Of a stretch of 7,682 nucleotides of DNA, positions 1 through 6,116 are shown one piece after another (within the stretch, counting starts at the first letter, position 1; the number at the start of each line of letters is the position of its first letter). The notes below the pieces were generated by a model. The model was not told the origin of the DNA. It saw nothing but the letters and a program-made list of their open reading frames with translations, and searched no databases. Source of the DNA: Lawsonibacter sp. (GTDB lineage Bacteria; Bacillota; Clostridia; Oscillospirales; Oscillospiraceae); NCBI GenBank assembly GCA_020025455.1, contig JAHHSC010000062.1:1-7682 (forward strand), written 5' to 3'. The translations under genes and the position numbers were made by a program.

Positions 1-29
1 CCGTATCCCGCGGGATACGGACGTTTTTT
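1..29. terminator. Palindromic terminator at the left edge, probably bidirectional
   Basis: Positions 1-20 are a perfect inverted repeat with 10-base arms (CCGTATCCCG and its complement). On the plus strand it is followed by ACG and six T at 24-29, the look of an intrinsic terminator for a gene entering from the left. The clpC stop codon (28-30, minus strand) lies directly beside it. If the bases left of position 1 mirror the ACGTTTTTT side, the hairpin would also terminate clpC. That half is outside the window, so the clpC role is inference. Confidence 0.7.
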
Positions 30-2457
30 AGTTCAAATCCACGTGTACGACGCCCTCGTCGGCCCAGACCCGCAGGGTGTCCCCCTTTCCGACCCGGCCT
101 GCCAGCAGCAGATCGGCGGCCCGGTCCTCCACCACCTCGGCAATGGCACGCCGCAGGGGGCGGGCACCGTACTGGCGGCTGCTTCCCCGTTTGGCCAGCA
201 GATCTACCGCCTCCTCCGCCACCTCCATGTGAACCCCCAATTTATCCAGCCGTTTTCCTGTCTCGTTCAGCAGACGGCGAGTGATGGCTCTCAGATCCTC
301 CTGCTCCAGCGGGTGGAACACCAGCGTTCCGTCCAGTCGGTCCATAAACTCCGGGGCAAAGGTCTTTCGCGCATCGGACAGCACTTCCCGCTCCAGCTGA
401 TCCCGCTTGGCTGTCCCCTCCCCGGCGGCAAAGCCCATGGGCCGGTCCTGGGCAAAGCGTCTGGCCCCCAGATTTGAGGTCATCACCAGCACGGCATTCC
501 GGAAGTCGGTTTTTCTGCCCTGCGAATCGGTGAGTACCCCTTCCTCCATGACCTGAAGGAGGATGGACCAAATGTCCCGGTGGGCCTTTTCCAGCTCATC
601 CAGCAGCACCACCGACCAGGGCCGGCGGCGCACTGCCTCTGTGAGCTGCCCCCCGTCCTCGTGCCCCACGTAGCCGGGCGGGGAACCGATGAGCCGGGAT
701 ACCGAATGGGACTCCATATACTCGGACATATCAAAGCGGATCAGGGCCCGCTCGCTTCCAAACAGTGCGGCGGCCAGAGCGCGGCACAGCTGGGTCTTAC
801 CCACACCGCTTGGCCCCAGCAACAGAAAAGAGCCCACCGGCCGGTTGGGGTCCCGGAGTCCAAGACGGCTCCGTCGGATGGCCCGCACCACGGTCTCCGC
901 TGCCCGGTCTTGGCCTACCAATGTGGCTTTCAGTTTCTCCTCCAGCCCCTCCAGTGCCCTGCGGTCCCCCTCGTCCGGGCTGCTGACTGGGATGCCGGTC
1001 CACTGGGTCAGGACGGCCCGGATGTTTTCCTCCTCCACCCGGCGCTGCCCGAACTCCTTTGTGCGGCGGTTCTTCCCCTCCTCCAGCTGCCGGCGGAAGC
1101 TGCCCTCCGCATCCCGGAGCATCGCGGCCTTCTCGAAGTCCCGCGCCCGGACAGCCTGTGCAATCTGGCGGCCCGCTTCCGCCGCCCGCTTTTCCAGCTC
1201 CTTGAGTTCAGGGGGCAGCGTCCGCTCCGCCAGTCTGGCCTGTGCGGCCGCTTCGTCGATGAGGTCAATGGCCTTATCCGGCAGGAACCGGGTGGGCAGA
1301 TATCGCACGGACAGGTCCACTGCCGCCTCCAGCGCCTGATCGCTGATGGTCAGGTGGTGATAGCTCTCGTACCGGCTCCGCAGCCCCCGGAGGATGGACA
1401 AGGTCCGCTCCCTGTCCGGCTCCCGGACGGTGATCGGCTGAAAGCGGCGCTCCAGTGCGCTGTCCTTTTCAATGTGGCGGCGGTACTCCTCTAGGGTGGT
1501 GGCACCAATGACCTGGACTTCTCCTCTGGCCAGAGCGGGTTTCAGAATATTCGCCGCATCTATGGCCCCCTCTGCGCTGCCTGCCCCCATGATGGTGTGC
1601 AGCTCATCAATAAACAGGATGACATTGTCCGCCTTCCGCACCTCCTCCAGCACCCGCCGGAGCTTATCTTCAAATTCCCCCCGGTACTTGGTCCCTGCCA
1701 CCATAGCCGCCAGATCCAGGGAGCACACCCGCTTATGGAGCAGATGGCTGGGGGCGGTGCCGTCCGCAATGGACAGCGCAAGCCCCTCCACCACCGCCGT
1801 CTTGCCCACGCCGGGTTCCCCAATCAGGGCGGGGTTGTTCTTTGTGCGGCGGGACAGGATCTGAATGAGCCGCTCCAGCTCCTCCTCCCGTCCAATGACC
1901 GGGTCCAGCTTCCCATCCGCCGCCAGGGCGGTCAGGTCGCGTGAGCACTGATCCAGCTGTCTGGTTTCCACTGCTGTTCGGCTCTCCGGCTCCCTGCTCC
2001 GGTCCCTGGCCGATGCACTGCCCCCATCCAGAGAGGCTGACACCGTGTGGTACAGCGTTTTCCCGTCTACCCCGCAGTCCTCCAGCAGACGCCCCGCGCC
2101 GCTGTCCTGGGCCGTCAGCAGACCCAGCAGCAGATGCTCGGAGTTGATGGCCCGCTGGCCCAGACGGCGGCTCTCCCCCACGGCGGCCCGAATGGCACGG
2201 CAGCAGTTTGGGGTAAGGCCCTGGTGGATGGTTCGGGCGGGGACACCCACTCCCACCAGCTGGGCAATGGCACAGCGCAGTGTCCCCCGATCTGCGCCCG
2301 CGCGGCTCAGCGCACAGGCGGCAGGGCTGAATTCCTGACTGGCCAGCCCCAACAGCAGGTGCTCACTGCCCACATAGCTGTGCCCCAGAGCCGCGGCGTT
2401 CTCCTGGGCCAGGCGAATGGCTCCCAGCGCAGTGGATGTGAAATGACGTTCCGTCAT
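28..2457 (-). CDS. clpC: ATP-dependent Clp protease ATP-binding subunit ClpC (AAA+ unfoldase)
   Basis: Hexameric AAA+ unfoldase that feeds substrates to ClpP in the cytosol. With the start at 2457 the protein has 809 residues, about the length of Bacillus ClpC (about 810). Domains: two Clp_N repeats (about 1-140); D1 with Walker A GEPGVGKT (213-220), pore loop around KYRGEFE (257-263) and Walker B ILFIDE (280-285); a UVR-type middle domain (about 415-465, with RDFEKAAMLRD); D2 with Walker A GPSGVGKT (548-555), Walker B VVLLDE (616-621) and sensor-2 GARPLRR (764-770). MGF at 674-676 sits where ClpP-binding loops carry a (V/I/L/M)-G-F tripeptide, so partnership with ClpP is likely. Glu32 and Glu107, in the two (G/N)SEHLLLGL motifs, match the phosphoarginine-binding glutamates of Bacillus ClpC. 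The longer reading from 2523 has no ribosome site. No ctsR, mcsA or mcsB lies upstream; the neighbour is a divergent ferredoxin. I saw no CtsR heptad repeat, CIRCE element or clear sigma-A promoter in 2458-2653. Confidence 0.96.
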   Translation of the reverse strand: MTERHFTSTALGAIRLAQENAAALGHSYVGSEHLLLGLASQEFSPAACALSRAGADRGTLRCAIAQLVGVGVPARTIHQGLTPNCCRAIRAAVGESRRLGQRAINSEHLLLGLLTAQDSGAGRLLEDCGVDGKTLYHTVSASLDGGSASARDRSREPESRTAVETRQLDQCSRDLTALAADGKLDPVIGREEELERLIQILSRRTKNNPALIGEPGVGKTAVVEGLALSIADGTAPSHLLHKRVCSLDLAAMVAGTKYRGEFEDKLRRVLEEVRKADNVILFIDELHTIMGAGSAEGAIDAANILKPALARGEVQVIGATTLEEYRRHIEKDSALERRFQPITVREPDRERTLSILRGLRSRYESYHHLTISDQALEAAVDLSVRYLPTRFLPDKAIDLIDEAAAQARLAERTLPPELKELEKRAAEAGRQIAQAVRARDFEKAAMLRDAEGSFRRQLEEGKNRRTKEFGQRRVEEENIRAVLTQWTGIPVSSPDEGDRRALEGLEEKLKATLVGQDRAAETVVRAIRRSRLGLRDPNRPVGSFLLLGPSGVGKTQLCRALAAALFGSERALIRFDMSEYMESHSVSRLIGSPPGYVGHEDGGQLTEAVRRRPWSVVLLDELEKAHRDIWSILLQVMEEGVLTDSQGRKTDFRNAVLVMTSNLGARRFAQDRPMGFAAGEGTAKRDQLEREVLSDARKTFAPEFMDRLDGTLVFHPLEQEDLRAITRRLLNETGKRLDKLGVHMEVAEEAVDLLAKRGSSRQYGARPLRRAIAEVVEDRAADLLLAGRVGKGDTLRVWADEGVVHVDLN

Positions 2458-2461
2458 ACGG

Positions 2462-2468
2462 TCCCTTC
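2462..2468 (-). promoter_or_regulatory. Ribosome binding site deciding the clpC start
   Basis: Read on the minus strand this is GAAGGGA, four bases before the ATG at 2457-2455. The alternative in-frame ATG at 2523 is preceded by an A/C-rich stretch with no purine-rich site. The 2457 start also places the first conserved glutamate at residue 32, the same number as in Bacillus ClpC. Confidence 0.7.
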
Positions 2469-2595
2469 TTTCCGTTTCCAATGAAGTTCTCTGAAAAGCA
2501 TACCCGTTTTCCGTTTTCTCCATACCGCGTGTTTTTGTTGCATCTTCTCACAAATCCATGTCCGTTTCCCGCTCTGCTTTGCAAAAAATTAGGCA

Positions 2596-2623
2596 TTGAT
2601 TTTTTTGCGATATGTGATAAAAT
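2596..2623 (+). promoter_or_regulatory. Sigma-A-type promoter of the ferredoxin gene with extended -10
   Basis: The -35 TTGATT (2596-2601) and the -10 TAAAAT (2618-2623) are separated by 16 bp. TGA directly before the -10 gives an extended -10 (TGN) element. Transcription should start near 2630, leaving a leader of about 24 nt. An A-run/T-run inverted repeat (2581-2588 with 2601-2608) overlaps the -35. Confidence 0.72.
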
Positions 2624-2653
2624 AAGGGTACATTTTAATGGAGGTGTGTTACT

Positions 2654-2824
2654 ATGGCATACGTAATCAGTGATGCTTGCATCAGCTGCGGTTCCTGCGC
2701 TGACGCCTGCCCCGTGGGCGCTATTTCTCAGGGTGACGATCACTACGTGATCGACGCTGGTGCTTGTGTGGACTGCGGTACTTGCGCTGGCACCTGCCCC
2801 ATGGGTGCTATCTCCCAGGGCTAA
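2654..2824 (+). CDS. fdx: Clostridial-type 2[4Fe-4S] ferredoxin
   Basis: Small cytosolic electron carrier of 56 residues, the usual length for this family (Clostridium pasteurianum ferredoxin has 55). It has two internally duplicated cluster motifs: C9-x2-C12-x2-C15-x3-C19-P and C38-x2-C41-x2-C44-x3-C48-P. Each is followed by GAISQG, so the two halves are clearly related. All eight cluster cysteines and both prolines are present, and there are no extra residues as in the longer Alvin-type ferredoxins. Such ferredoxins serve pyruvate:ferredoxin oxidoreductase, hydrogenase, Rnf or nitrogen enzymes in anaerobes; none of those partners is in the window, so the specific partner is unknown. The start is set by GGAGGTG at 2640-2646, seven bases before ATG. 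The gene has its own promoter and terminator and so appears monocistronic, divergent from clpC. Confidence 0.95.
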   Translation: MAYVISDACISCGSCADACPVGAISQGDDHYVIDAGACVDCGTCAGTCPMGAISQG

Positions 2825-2871
2825 TCAAAACAGCGCAATCGGTTTCCCCTTCACTGGGGTAGCTTTACACA

Positions 2872-2915
2872 AAAAAGACTGTGAGATTGATGTAAATCAG
2901 TCTCACAGTCTTTTT
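2872..2915 (+). terminator. Intrinsic terminator of the ferredoxin gene
   Basis: A 15-base arm at 2872-2886 (AAAAAGACTGTGAGA) is perfectly complementary to 2901-2915. The stem extends four more pairs inwards (2887-2890 with 2897-2900, one of them G-U), leaving a six-base loop. It ends in a run of five T. The A-run on the left means it could also stop transcription coming from the right. It lies 47 bp after the ferredoxin stop codon. Confidence 0.9.
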
Positions 2916-2929
2916 GATTGGACTTGGGA

Positions 2930-3014
2930 GCAGTCGCCCTGCAAACTGCCTGTGTGAATCTGTCTCACGAAAGGGAGACAACCGGACCGTTCTGGTGGAT
3001 GGCCCTGTTTTTTT
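2930..3014 (+). other. Hairpin-rich spacer ending in a T7 run; possible small RNA or second terminator
   Basis: Three small inverted repeats follow one another: GCAGT 2930-2934 with ACTGC 2945-2949; TGTCTC 2961-2966 with GAGACA 2975-2980; and ACCGGA 2981-2986 with TCTGGT 2991-2996 (one G-U pair). Seven T follow at 3008-3014. I see no open reading frame and no promoter of its own, since it lies just after the strong ferredoxin terminator. It could be a read-through back-up terminator, a processed small RNA, or chance folding in a GC-rich spacer. I do not recognise an RNA family. Confidence 0.25.
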
Positions 3015-3058
3015 GCTTCTTATCTAATATTTAAAATTATATTTAATCATATTGTATA

Positions 3059-3087
3059 TTGATTTTTTGGTTCTGGCAGCATATAAT
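3059..3087 (+). promoter_or_regulatory. Sigma-A promoter of the hemolysin III-like gene, with AT-rich upstream region
   Basis: The -35 TTGATT (3059-3064) and a perfect -10 TATAAT (3082-3087) are separated by 17 bp. The preceding 3016-3058 is almost pure A/T in an otherwise GC-rich window and would suit an UP element. Transcription should begin near 3094, about 35 nt before the start codon. Confidence 0.8.
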
Positions 3088-3128
3088 AGTGACACTGGAA
3101 ACCATATGAGCCGTGAAAGGAGTTCTCT

Positions 3129-3848
3129 ATGCGCTGTCAAACTGCTTCTGTCCATGCTGCAAACACGCTCCCGCGCCGCAAAGCCGCGGAAGTCCGCGAC
3201 CCCTACGATGGTCTGCGCCCCTGGTCTGCGATCACCCATGGGGTGGGCGCTGTGCTGGCTGTGGTCGGAACTGCCGCACTGCTTATCCGCGCTGCCATGC
3301 TGGGCCAGTGGCTCCACTTCGTTCTGTTCGCCGTATACGGTCTGTCCATGATCGGCCTCTACACCGCCAGCACCCTCTACCACTGTCTCAACACCTCTGT
3401 GGCCGGCCGCATCGCACTGCGGAAATACGATCACTGTTCCATTTATCTGCTCATTGCGGGCAGCTACACCCCCATCTGCCTCACCGCTCTGAAAAACTGC
3501 GGCGGTCCCGCCCTTCTGGGCGCGGTATGGTCCCTGGCCGTTGCCGGTCTGATCCTCACGGTGGCCAAGCTCGCCATTCCCCGCTGGCTGTGCAGCGCCA
3601 TCTACCTGTTCATGGGCTGGCTGGCCCTCTTCGCCATCCGCCCCATTTACCACACCCTTCCCTCCAACGGCTTCTTCTGGCTGCTGCTGGGCGGCATCCT
3701 GTACACGGTAGGCGGTGTGCTCTACGCGCTCAAGTGGCCCGGCCGCGATAACCCCAGATTCGGCTGCCACGAGATCTTCCACGTGTTCATTCTGCTGGGC
3801 AGTATCTGCCACTTTGTGATGATGGACACGGTCATGATGTATCTGTGA
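3129..3848 (+). CDS. hlyIII: Hemolysin III / PAQR-family integral membrane protein (YplQ/YqfA-like)
   Basis: A 239-residue polytopic membrane protein of the HlyIII/PAQR superfamily (relatives of adiponectin and progestin receptors). It starts with a basic, soluble N-terminus (about 1-30), followed by about seven hydrophobic segments. Family signatures are in order: ITHG (35-38) before the first membrane segment; S81-x3-H85 in STLYHC; D101 in YDH with IAGSYTP (109-115); FMGW (161-164); and H214-x3-H218 in CHEIFHVF, then H228. Ser81, His85, Asp101, His214 and His218 correspond to the metal-site/hydrolase-like residues of the superfamily. Family members are linked to membrane stress and lipid metabolism; the name hemolysin comes from one Bacillus cereus protein and does not prove toxicity. 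The start is supported by AAAGGAG (3116-3122), six bases before ATG. The gene is monocistronic, with its own promoter and terminator, and converges on the OB-fold gene. Confidence 0.93.
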   Translation: MRCQTASVHAANTLPRRKAAEVRDPYDGLRPWSAITHGVGAVLAVVGTAALLIRAAMLGQWLHFVLFAVYGLSMIGLYTASTLYHCLNTSVAGRIALRKYDHCSIYLLIAGSYTPICLTALKNCGGPALLGAVWSLAVAGLILTVAKLAIPRWLCSAIYLFMGWLALFAIRPIYHTLPSNGFFWLLLGGILYTVGGVLYALKWPGRDNPRFGCHEIFHVFILLGSICHFVMMDTVMMYL

Positions 3849-3856
3849 TCAGACAC

Positions 3857-3890
3857 AAACGCGGCGCTCCGGTTGGAGCGCCGCGTTTTT
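3857..3890. terminator. Shared hairpin terminator between convergent genes
   Basis: A perfect 14-bp stem pairs 3857-3870 with 3875-3888 around a GGTT loop. It is very GC-rich at its core and is followed by T on the plus strand (TTTTT at 3886-3890). It starts eight bases after the hlyIII stop codon and lies within about 10 bp of the stop of the convergent minus-strand gene. It probably serves both directions, though the minus-strand side has only a short T-run (TTTGTGT). Confidence 0.9.
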
Positions 3891-3898
3891 ATTGGGCT

Positions 3899-4570
3899 TT
3901 ATTGGTAATCTGATTGTAGGCCGGTCCCCGTATCCGTTCGGCCCCCCGGTTCCGTTTCCTCCTCCGGCAGCAGGTTCATCACCGACACCTCAAAGGCGGT
4001 GCGCTCCTCACTGGTGTCCCCAAGGTTTTTGGTGTACACCCGGCTCTGGAGCCGCCCCCGCAGGCGGAGCCGGTCGCCTACCTCCATGTCTCCGCACTGG
4101 TGGGCCAGACTGCCCCAGGCAATGCAGGGCAGATAGTCCGCTCTGCCGTATCGGCGATTCACCGCCAGGATCATATCGCATATGGTCCGCCCCAGCGGGG
4201 TAGTTCGCAGCGTGGGCGGCTTGCAGAGCACCCCTGCCAGCTCCAGGCGGTTCTCGTCCTCCGGCAGGGCGGCACACACCTCAACGGTGCGGGCAAACAC
4301 GCTGACGACCAGACGACTTCCCTGCCCGCTTCGGTTATTGAAGGTACGCACTTCCCCGGTGACGGTGAGGGGGGCACCCGTCTCCAGCTCCAGTCCTTCC
4401 AGACGCTGGGCCGACGCAATGACGTTTAGATGGTCCTCCGCCCCGGACAGGCGGCGGACCGCCAGGGGCAGCACATAGTAGAGGATGCCGTGATTGATGT
4501 GCGAGGTCCTGGGCGGGCCTTCCAGCCGGCCCCGCAGCAGGATTCGATTTTCACTTTGGCTTGACTGCAT
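3899..4570 (-). CDS. Tandem OB-fold, SSB-like single-stranded DNA-binding protein
   Basis: A 223-residue soluble protein that reads as two SSB/PriB-like OB folds. The first (about 7-97) begins NRILLRGRLEGPP and contains TVTGEVRTFNNR followed by SRLVVSVFARTV. The second (about 107-201) begins NRLELAGVLCKPPTLRTTP, continues with a CDMILAVNRRYGRADYLPC strand pair and AWG, and ends RLRLRGRLQSRVYTKN and FEVSVMNLL. The second half follows the bacterial SSB order closely (a GxL strand, 'P.LR.TP.G', a central 'NR..... DY..C..WG', then 'G.R...GRLQSR.Y'). The first is more diverged. The C-terminus (202-223) is short and polar and lacks the acidic DDDIPF-type tip by which canonical SSB recruits partners. 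It is therefore probably an accessory ssDNA-binding protein and not the main SSB, which is inference. The start at 4570 follows AAGGAG (4581-4586), ten bases upstream. It lies 108 bp after telA with no terminator between, so co-transcription is likely. Confidence 0.75.
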   Translation of the reverse strand: MQSSQSENRILLRGRLEGPPRTSHINHGILYYVLPLAVRRLSGAEDHLNVIASAQRLEGLELETGAPLTVTGEVRTFNNRSGQGSRLVVSVFARTVEVCAALPEDENRLELAGVLCKPPTLRTTPLGRTICDMILAVNRRYGRADYLPCIAWGSLAHQCGDMEVGDRLRLRGRLQSRVYTKNLGDTSEERTAFEVSVMNLLPEEETEPGGRTDTGTGLQSDYQ

Positions 4571-4678
4571 GGCTGCAACACTCCTTCGTTTGGTGTTTCC
4601 ACTCTATGCAGTCTTTGCCCTCCGTATGTCCCGGAGATCGAAATCGCCGTGACCGGTTCCCGTTCCGGGTGTTCCGGC

Positions 4679-5842
4679 TTACTTGTGCAGCTCCAGCACC
4701 TTCTGCTTCAGCTCGCCCTCGATGCGTCCCAGCTCAGCCTCGGCCTCACGGCGCTTCTGGCTGCCCTCGGCCTGGATCTTCATGACCTCGTCCAGGGTGC
4801 TGATGAGCTGCTCGTTGGTGTGCTTCAGGGTTTCGATGTCCACCACGGCCCGCTCATTCGCCTGAGCGGCCTGGACCGTGCCCATCTTCAGCAGATCGGC
4901 ATTCTTCTGGAGCAGCTGGTTGGTCATATCGGTAACCGCGGCCTGGGCCCCGATGGCCTGGCGGCTGTGCTCCATGCCCAGGGCAAGCACCATCTGGCTC
5001 TTCCACAGGGGGATGGTGTTCACCAGGGAGGACTGGATCTTCTCCAGCATCTGGGCATCGTTGTTCTGGAGCATACGGGTCTGCGGGGCCATCTGGACGC
5101 AGATCATCCGGGTCAGCTCCAAGTCGTGGAGCTTCTTCTCAAAACGCTCGCACTGGTTGGCCAGGTCGTTGTAGGCCTGGGCATCCACGGGGCTTCCGCT
5201 GGCCTCGGCCTTGCTGTGCAGCTCAACCAGATCCTGGGTCCGCACCTGCTCCAGCCGCTTCTTGCCGGCGATGATGTACATGGTCAGTTCCTTGTAGTAC
5301 TGGTTGTTCAGCTCAAAGAGCTGGTCGAACATGGCGATGTCCTTCATCAGGGTCAGCTGATGGTCCTCCAGCACTTTTACGATCTTGTTCACGTTGTCCT
5401 CCGCCGAGGAGTAGCTGGCCTTCATCTCCTCCAGCTCGCTGCGCTTCTTGCGGAAGAAGCCGCTGATTCCCTTCTTCTCCGGCTCGCCGAAGTTCTTCAG
5501 CTCCACCACCAGGGAGGTCAGCGCATCGCCCACCTCGCCCAGATCCTTAGAGCGCACGTTGCTCAGGGCGTTTTCGGAGAAACCGGCAATATTTTTCTGG
5601 GCAGCAGCACCATACTGAAGCACGGTGCTGGCGTTGGTCAGGTCGATCTTCTTGGCGAAGTCGTCCACCACCTGGCGCTCAGCCTCGCTGAGCATGGATT
5701 CGTCCAGTTTCACCGTGATGGCCACGTTCTCCTGCATGGCGGTCGGCTGGACCGTTTCCACCACGGGCGCGTTCTGGGCTGCTTCGGTATCCAGATCCGG
5801 GGTCAGGGTCAGCTGAGGAATCATATCATTGTGTTCATTCAT
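4679..5842 (-). CDS. telA: TelA/KlaA-family toxic anion (tellurite) resistance protein
   Basis: A 387-residue cytoplasmic, largely helical protein of the TelA family, about the usual length. The N-terminal 45 residues are variable and acidic/polar. The core runs from about residue 50 to 330, and the C-terminus (about 325-387) is a charged coiled-coil-like helix. The family hallmark is present near 253-282: PQTRMLQNNDAQMLEK followed by IQSSLVNTIPLWKSQ. NIAGFSENAL (84-93) and KKGISGFFRKKRSELE (123-138) also fit family patterns. TelA proteins were named for plasmid tellurite resistance but are common in chromosomes with no known tellurite role; they are linked to cell-envelope stress and often sit beside XpaC. 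No xpaC gene is seen here, and the partner downstream is instead the tandem OB-fold gene. The start is firm: AGGAGGT (5850-5856), seven bases before ATG. The biochemical function of the family is unsettled. Confidence 0.93.
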   Translation of the reverse strand: MNEHNDMIPQLTLTPDLDTEAAQNAPVVETVQPTAMQENVAITVKLDESMLSEAERQVVDDFAKKIDLTNASTVLQYGAAAQKNIAGFSENALSNVRSKDLGEVGDALTSLVVELKNFGEPEKKGISGFFRKKRSELEEMKASYSSAEDNVNKIVKVLEDHQLTLMKDIAMFDQLFELNNQYYKELTMYIIAGKKRLEQVRTQDLVELHSKAEASGSPVDAQAYNDLANQCERFEKKLHDLELTRMICVQMAPQTRMLQNNDAQMLEKIQSSLVNTIPLWKSQMVLALGMEHSRQAIGAQAAVTDMTNQLLQKNADLLKMGTVQAAQANERAVVDIETLKHTNEQLISTLDEVMKIQAEGSQKRREAEAELGRIEGELKQKVLELHK

Positions 5843-5994
5843 AAGTTGTACCTCCTAAAATCCACAGTGGGAAAGCGAAATGCTCCGGATTGAGCCCGCC
5901 GCCGTTGTGCCTGTTTTTCGGTTCTCCAGATTTCTCACCGATTTTATCTGGAAACCGGTTTCTTACCCACCGAAGCGGTCTTGGCTGCTAGGTT
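5843..5994 (-). promoter_or_regulatory. telA 5' leader (about 150 nt) with an imperfect hairpin
   Basis: This is the untranslated leader predicted from the promoter at 6001-6030. It contains an imperfect inverted repeat, 5919-5931 against 5946-5957: CGGTT and CCAGAT pair with their complements, with a small internal bulge and a 14-base loop. There is no T-run after it on the minus strand, so it is not a typical terminator. It ends in the strong ribosome site at 5850-5856. No riboswitch family is recognised. Confidence 0.35.
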
Positions 5995-6000
5995 GTCCAT

Positions 6001-6030
6001 ATTGTACTTCCCAGTGGTGCCAGGTGTCAA
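6001..6030 (-). promoter_or_regulatory. Sigma-A-type promoter of telA
   Basis: On the minus strand a perfect -35 TTGACA (6030-6025) and a -10 TACAAT (6006-6001) are separated by 18 bp. Transcription should begin near 5994, giving a leader of about 150 nt before telA. The -35 is 52 bp from the -35 of the divergent rpe promoter. Confidence 0.68.
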
Positions 6031-6081
6031 GAAGTTTGCCTGTTTTCCGGGGATATGAACCGGGAATTATGCACCAGGCCA

Positions 6082-6110
6082 TTGACTTATCTTATCAGAT
6101 TGAGTATCAT
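6082..6110 (+). promoter_or_regulatory. Sigma-A-type promoter of the rpe-recR unit
   Basis: The -35 TTGACT (6082-6087) and the -10 TATCAT (6105-6110) are separated by 17 bp, each one base from consensus. The expected start is near 6117, which places about 260 nt of leader before the rpe start codon. It is divergent from the telA promoter. Confidence 0.68.
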
Positions 6111-6116
6111 TTTAAG

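Noticed and set aside
580..1494. A 304-codon plus-strand open frame opposite clpC, plus several others in the same area
   Set aside because: All are shadows of clpC in GC-rich DNA. None has family motifs, and the clpC frame is fully conserved across this stretch.
2458..2523. A 22-residue N-terminal extension of ClpC
   Set aside because: The upstream ATG lacks a ribosome site and the extra residues do not resemble ClpC N-termini. The 2457 start gives the family length and residue numbering.
3024..3812. A 262-codon minus-strand open frame opposite the hemolysin III gene
   Set aside because: Gln/Glu/Gly-rich shadow, no ribosome site. The plus strand has clear membrane segments, motifs, promoter and terminator.
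4571..4678. Possible terminator or promoter between telA and the OB-fold gene
   Set aside because: Only short GC inverted repeats (such as CCCG TTC CGGG) occur, with no T-run, and no convincing -35/-10 pair was found, so the genes are treated as co-transcribed.
4649..5893. A 414-codon plus-strand open frame covering all of telA, longer than telA itself
   Set aside because: It is Leu/His/Gln/Gly-rich low-complexity protein typical of an antisense shadow, with no ribosome site. The minus-strand frame has clear TelA motifs and a perfect ribosome site.
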